The notes below the pieces were generated by a model that made no database searches, was not told where the DNA came from, and was given only the letters and a program-made list of their open reading frames with translations. Source: Anaerolineales bacterium (GTDB lineage: Bacteria > Chloroflexota > Anaerolineae > Anaerolineales > DRMV01). From it: a stretch of DNA of 5,246 nt. The translations under genes were made by a program, and so were the position numbers. Below, piece by piece: positions 4,187 through 5,246 of the stretch (position 1 is the stretch's first letter; each line of letters starts with the position of its first letter). The stretch spans positions 1 to 5,246 of the forward strand of contig JALVOR010000163.1 of the NCBI GenBank assembly GCA_027026295.1, in the 5' to 3' direction.

Positions 4187-5246
4187 TTATCGGCTAAATT
4201 CCCACATCGTGCCATCCAACGCGTAGAGCCGCACCGTGAGGGGGAAAGCGGCAATGGTGATGGGCAGCGCTGCCTCCGGCGGTGTGGTGGCGCGCGGCGC
4301 ACGGACGGCTTGCGCCGTGCTGTAGAACACCCCCTTCTTCGTATAGCCCACTTCCCAGCCCTCGGCCTGCTCCAGTGCCGCGGCGGGCAGCCGCGCCCAC
4401 CCATTGGCAACTTCGGGCTGCCATGCTGCCGGGAAGGGCTGCGGCGCGGCGGTTAAAGCAGCGTCGGCTTCCACTGCAAAGGGCGTCCCGGCGCGCAGCA
4501 GCCGCAGGCGGGCGGTCTGGATGGCTTGCTGGGTAGCATCGGCGCAGAGGAAACGGCGCTTCAGCCGCGCCGCGACCACCGCGGTGGTGCCCGAACCGCA
4601 GAAAAAGTCGGCCACAGTGTCGCCTTCGGCAGAAGAGGCGAGGATAATGCGCTCCAAGAGGGCTTCCGGCTTCTGGGTGGGGTAGCCGGTGCGCTCGCGG
4701 TGCAGCCGCGCCACCACGGGGAAGTACCACCAGTCCTCGGGTACCTTGCCGCGCTTCAGGTCGGGCACTTTGCCGAAGCCGGCTTTGGGCGAGGAACGAA
4801 AAGTGGCAACCGTGTTGGGGTTGTAGGGCACCCGCACCGCGTCGGCGTTGAAAGTGTAGTTTTCCCCCTTGGCATACATCAAAATTGTGTCGTGCTTGCG
4901 GTTGAAGGCGCGGCGGATGGGCGAGGGGCCGTGATAGACCCACACGATTTCGTTGACCAGCCGCTTTGCCCCGAAAATTTCGTCCAGCAGCACCCGCACG
5001 TAGGGCGCGGCGTGCCAGTCGAGGTGCAGGTAAAGGGTCCCGTTGGGCGCCAACAGGCGGTGCATCAACCGCAGGCGGGGGTAGAGGAAGGCAAGGTATT
5101 CGTCCAACGAAGCCCAGCGGTCGGCGTAGCCCTCGGCCATGCGCCAGGTGTGGGGCTTGCGGGAATCCTCGCCGCGCCCCACCCGGGCGCGGTAGCGCCG
5201 GTTGGTGAAGAAGGGTGGGTCGGCGTAAATGAGGGGGATGCGGTTT
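4187..5246 (-). CDS. Beta-class site-specific DNA methyltransferase (5' partial)
   Basis: Transfers a methyl group from S-adenosylmethionine to a base at a specific DNA site, most likely adenine N6. The frame is open to the right edge: the first visible residues read LIYADPPFFTN, catalytic motif IV (DPPF, codons about 5221-5210), so the GTG near 5182 is internal and only the N-terminus is missing. 352 residues are visible. FNRKHDTILMYAKGENYTF (about 113-131) follows, then the target-recognition region, YPTQKPEALLERII (188-201), and the AdoMet-binding motif I DFFCGSGTTAVVAARL (213-228). Motif IV before motif I defines the beta class (N6_N4_Mtase family, as in type III Mod and many solitary enzymes). 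About 120 C-terminal residues follow, including WEVGYTKKGVFY, of unassigned role. No restriction subunit is visible downstream; one could lie upstream beyond the window. The stop abuts a CACAGA repeat. Confidence 0.9.
   Translation of the reverse strand, partial: NRIPLIYADPPFFTNRRYRARVGRGEDSRKPHTWRMAEGYADRWASLDEYLAFLYPRLRLMHRLLAPNGTLYLHLDWHAAPYVRVLLDEIFGAKRLVNEIVWVYHGPSPIRRAFNRKHDTILMYAKGENYTFNADAVRVPYNPNTVATFRSSPKAGFGKVPDLKRGKVPEDWWYFPVVARLHRERTGYPTQKPEALLERIILASSAEGDTVADFFCGSGTTAVVAARLKRRFLCADATQQAIQTARLRLLRAGTPFAVEADAALTAAPQPFPAAWQPEVANGWARLPAAALEQAEGWEVGYTKKGVFYSTAQAVRAPRATTPPEAALPITIAAFPLTVRLYALDGTMWEFSR

Noticed and set aside
824..4190. The TCTGTG/CACAGA units as a CRISPR array
   Set aside because: Units are 6-9 bp, directly adjacent and scattered over five sites, with no 20-40 bp spacers and no cas genes.
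4109..4456. Open frame on the + strand opposite the methyltransferase 3' end
   Set aside because: It runs through hairpin copy 2 and repeat E and is a shadow of the methyltransferase frame; its product is Arg/Gly-rich without motifs.

Overview
The window is GC-rich bacterial DNA, probably chromosomal. An archaeal-type HMG-CoA synthase sits directly before an archaeal/SCP-x-type thiolase-like gene, an OmpR-type regulator has a worn-down receiver, and the intergenic DNA is full of short CACAGA/TCTGTG repeats. Together these suggest Chloroflexota, perhaps Anaerolineae. That placement is inference; there is no rRNA or other taxonomic marker. The two left-hand genes have very GC-rich third codon positions, and the regulator gene looks less extreme.

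Layout. (1) 2-823 (+): 3' part of an HMG-CoA synthase gene, cut by the window edge. (2) 824-901: a perfect 18-bp inverted repeat made of 9-bp units, then the ribosome binding site of the next gene. (3) 902-2059 (+): an intact thiolase-like protein in which the catalytic Cys and both active-site His positions are replaced. (4) 2060-2237: convergent intergenic region with a probable terminator, a short hairpin repeat and a TCTGTG repeat. (5) 2238-2969 (-): PLP-binding homeostasis protein of the YggS/PLPBP family. (6) 2970-3236: divergent intergenic region with another TCTGTG repeat and two TATAAT boxes. (7) 3237-3938 (+): OmpR/PhoB-type winged-helix regulator with a pseudo-receiver. (8) 3939-4186: second convergent intergenic region with CACAGA repeats, an imperfect REP-like palindrome and a second copy of the short hairpin. 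(9) 4187-5246 (-): beta-class DNA methyltransferase, 5' end beyond the window.

How the genes relate. HMG-CoA synthase and the thiolase-like gene are co-oriented, 78 bp apart, and probably one transcript. In archaea such a pair makes HMG-CoA for the mevalonate route to isoprenoids, normally with a DUF35/OB-fold partner that is not seen here. The synthase keeps its Cys and His, but the thiolase-like protein cannot work by the normal thiolase mechanism. The other three genes are separate units, and nothing links them functionally.

The most striking feature is non-coding. At four of the five gene ends a run of roughly 9-bp CACAGA units, in the sense direction of that gene, begins 2-8 nt after the stop codon. 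Both convergent regions also carry a related 23-nt hairpin whose base changes keep it paired. This looks like a genome-wide family of 3'-end-associated repeats. No complete new defence or mobile system was found.
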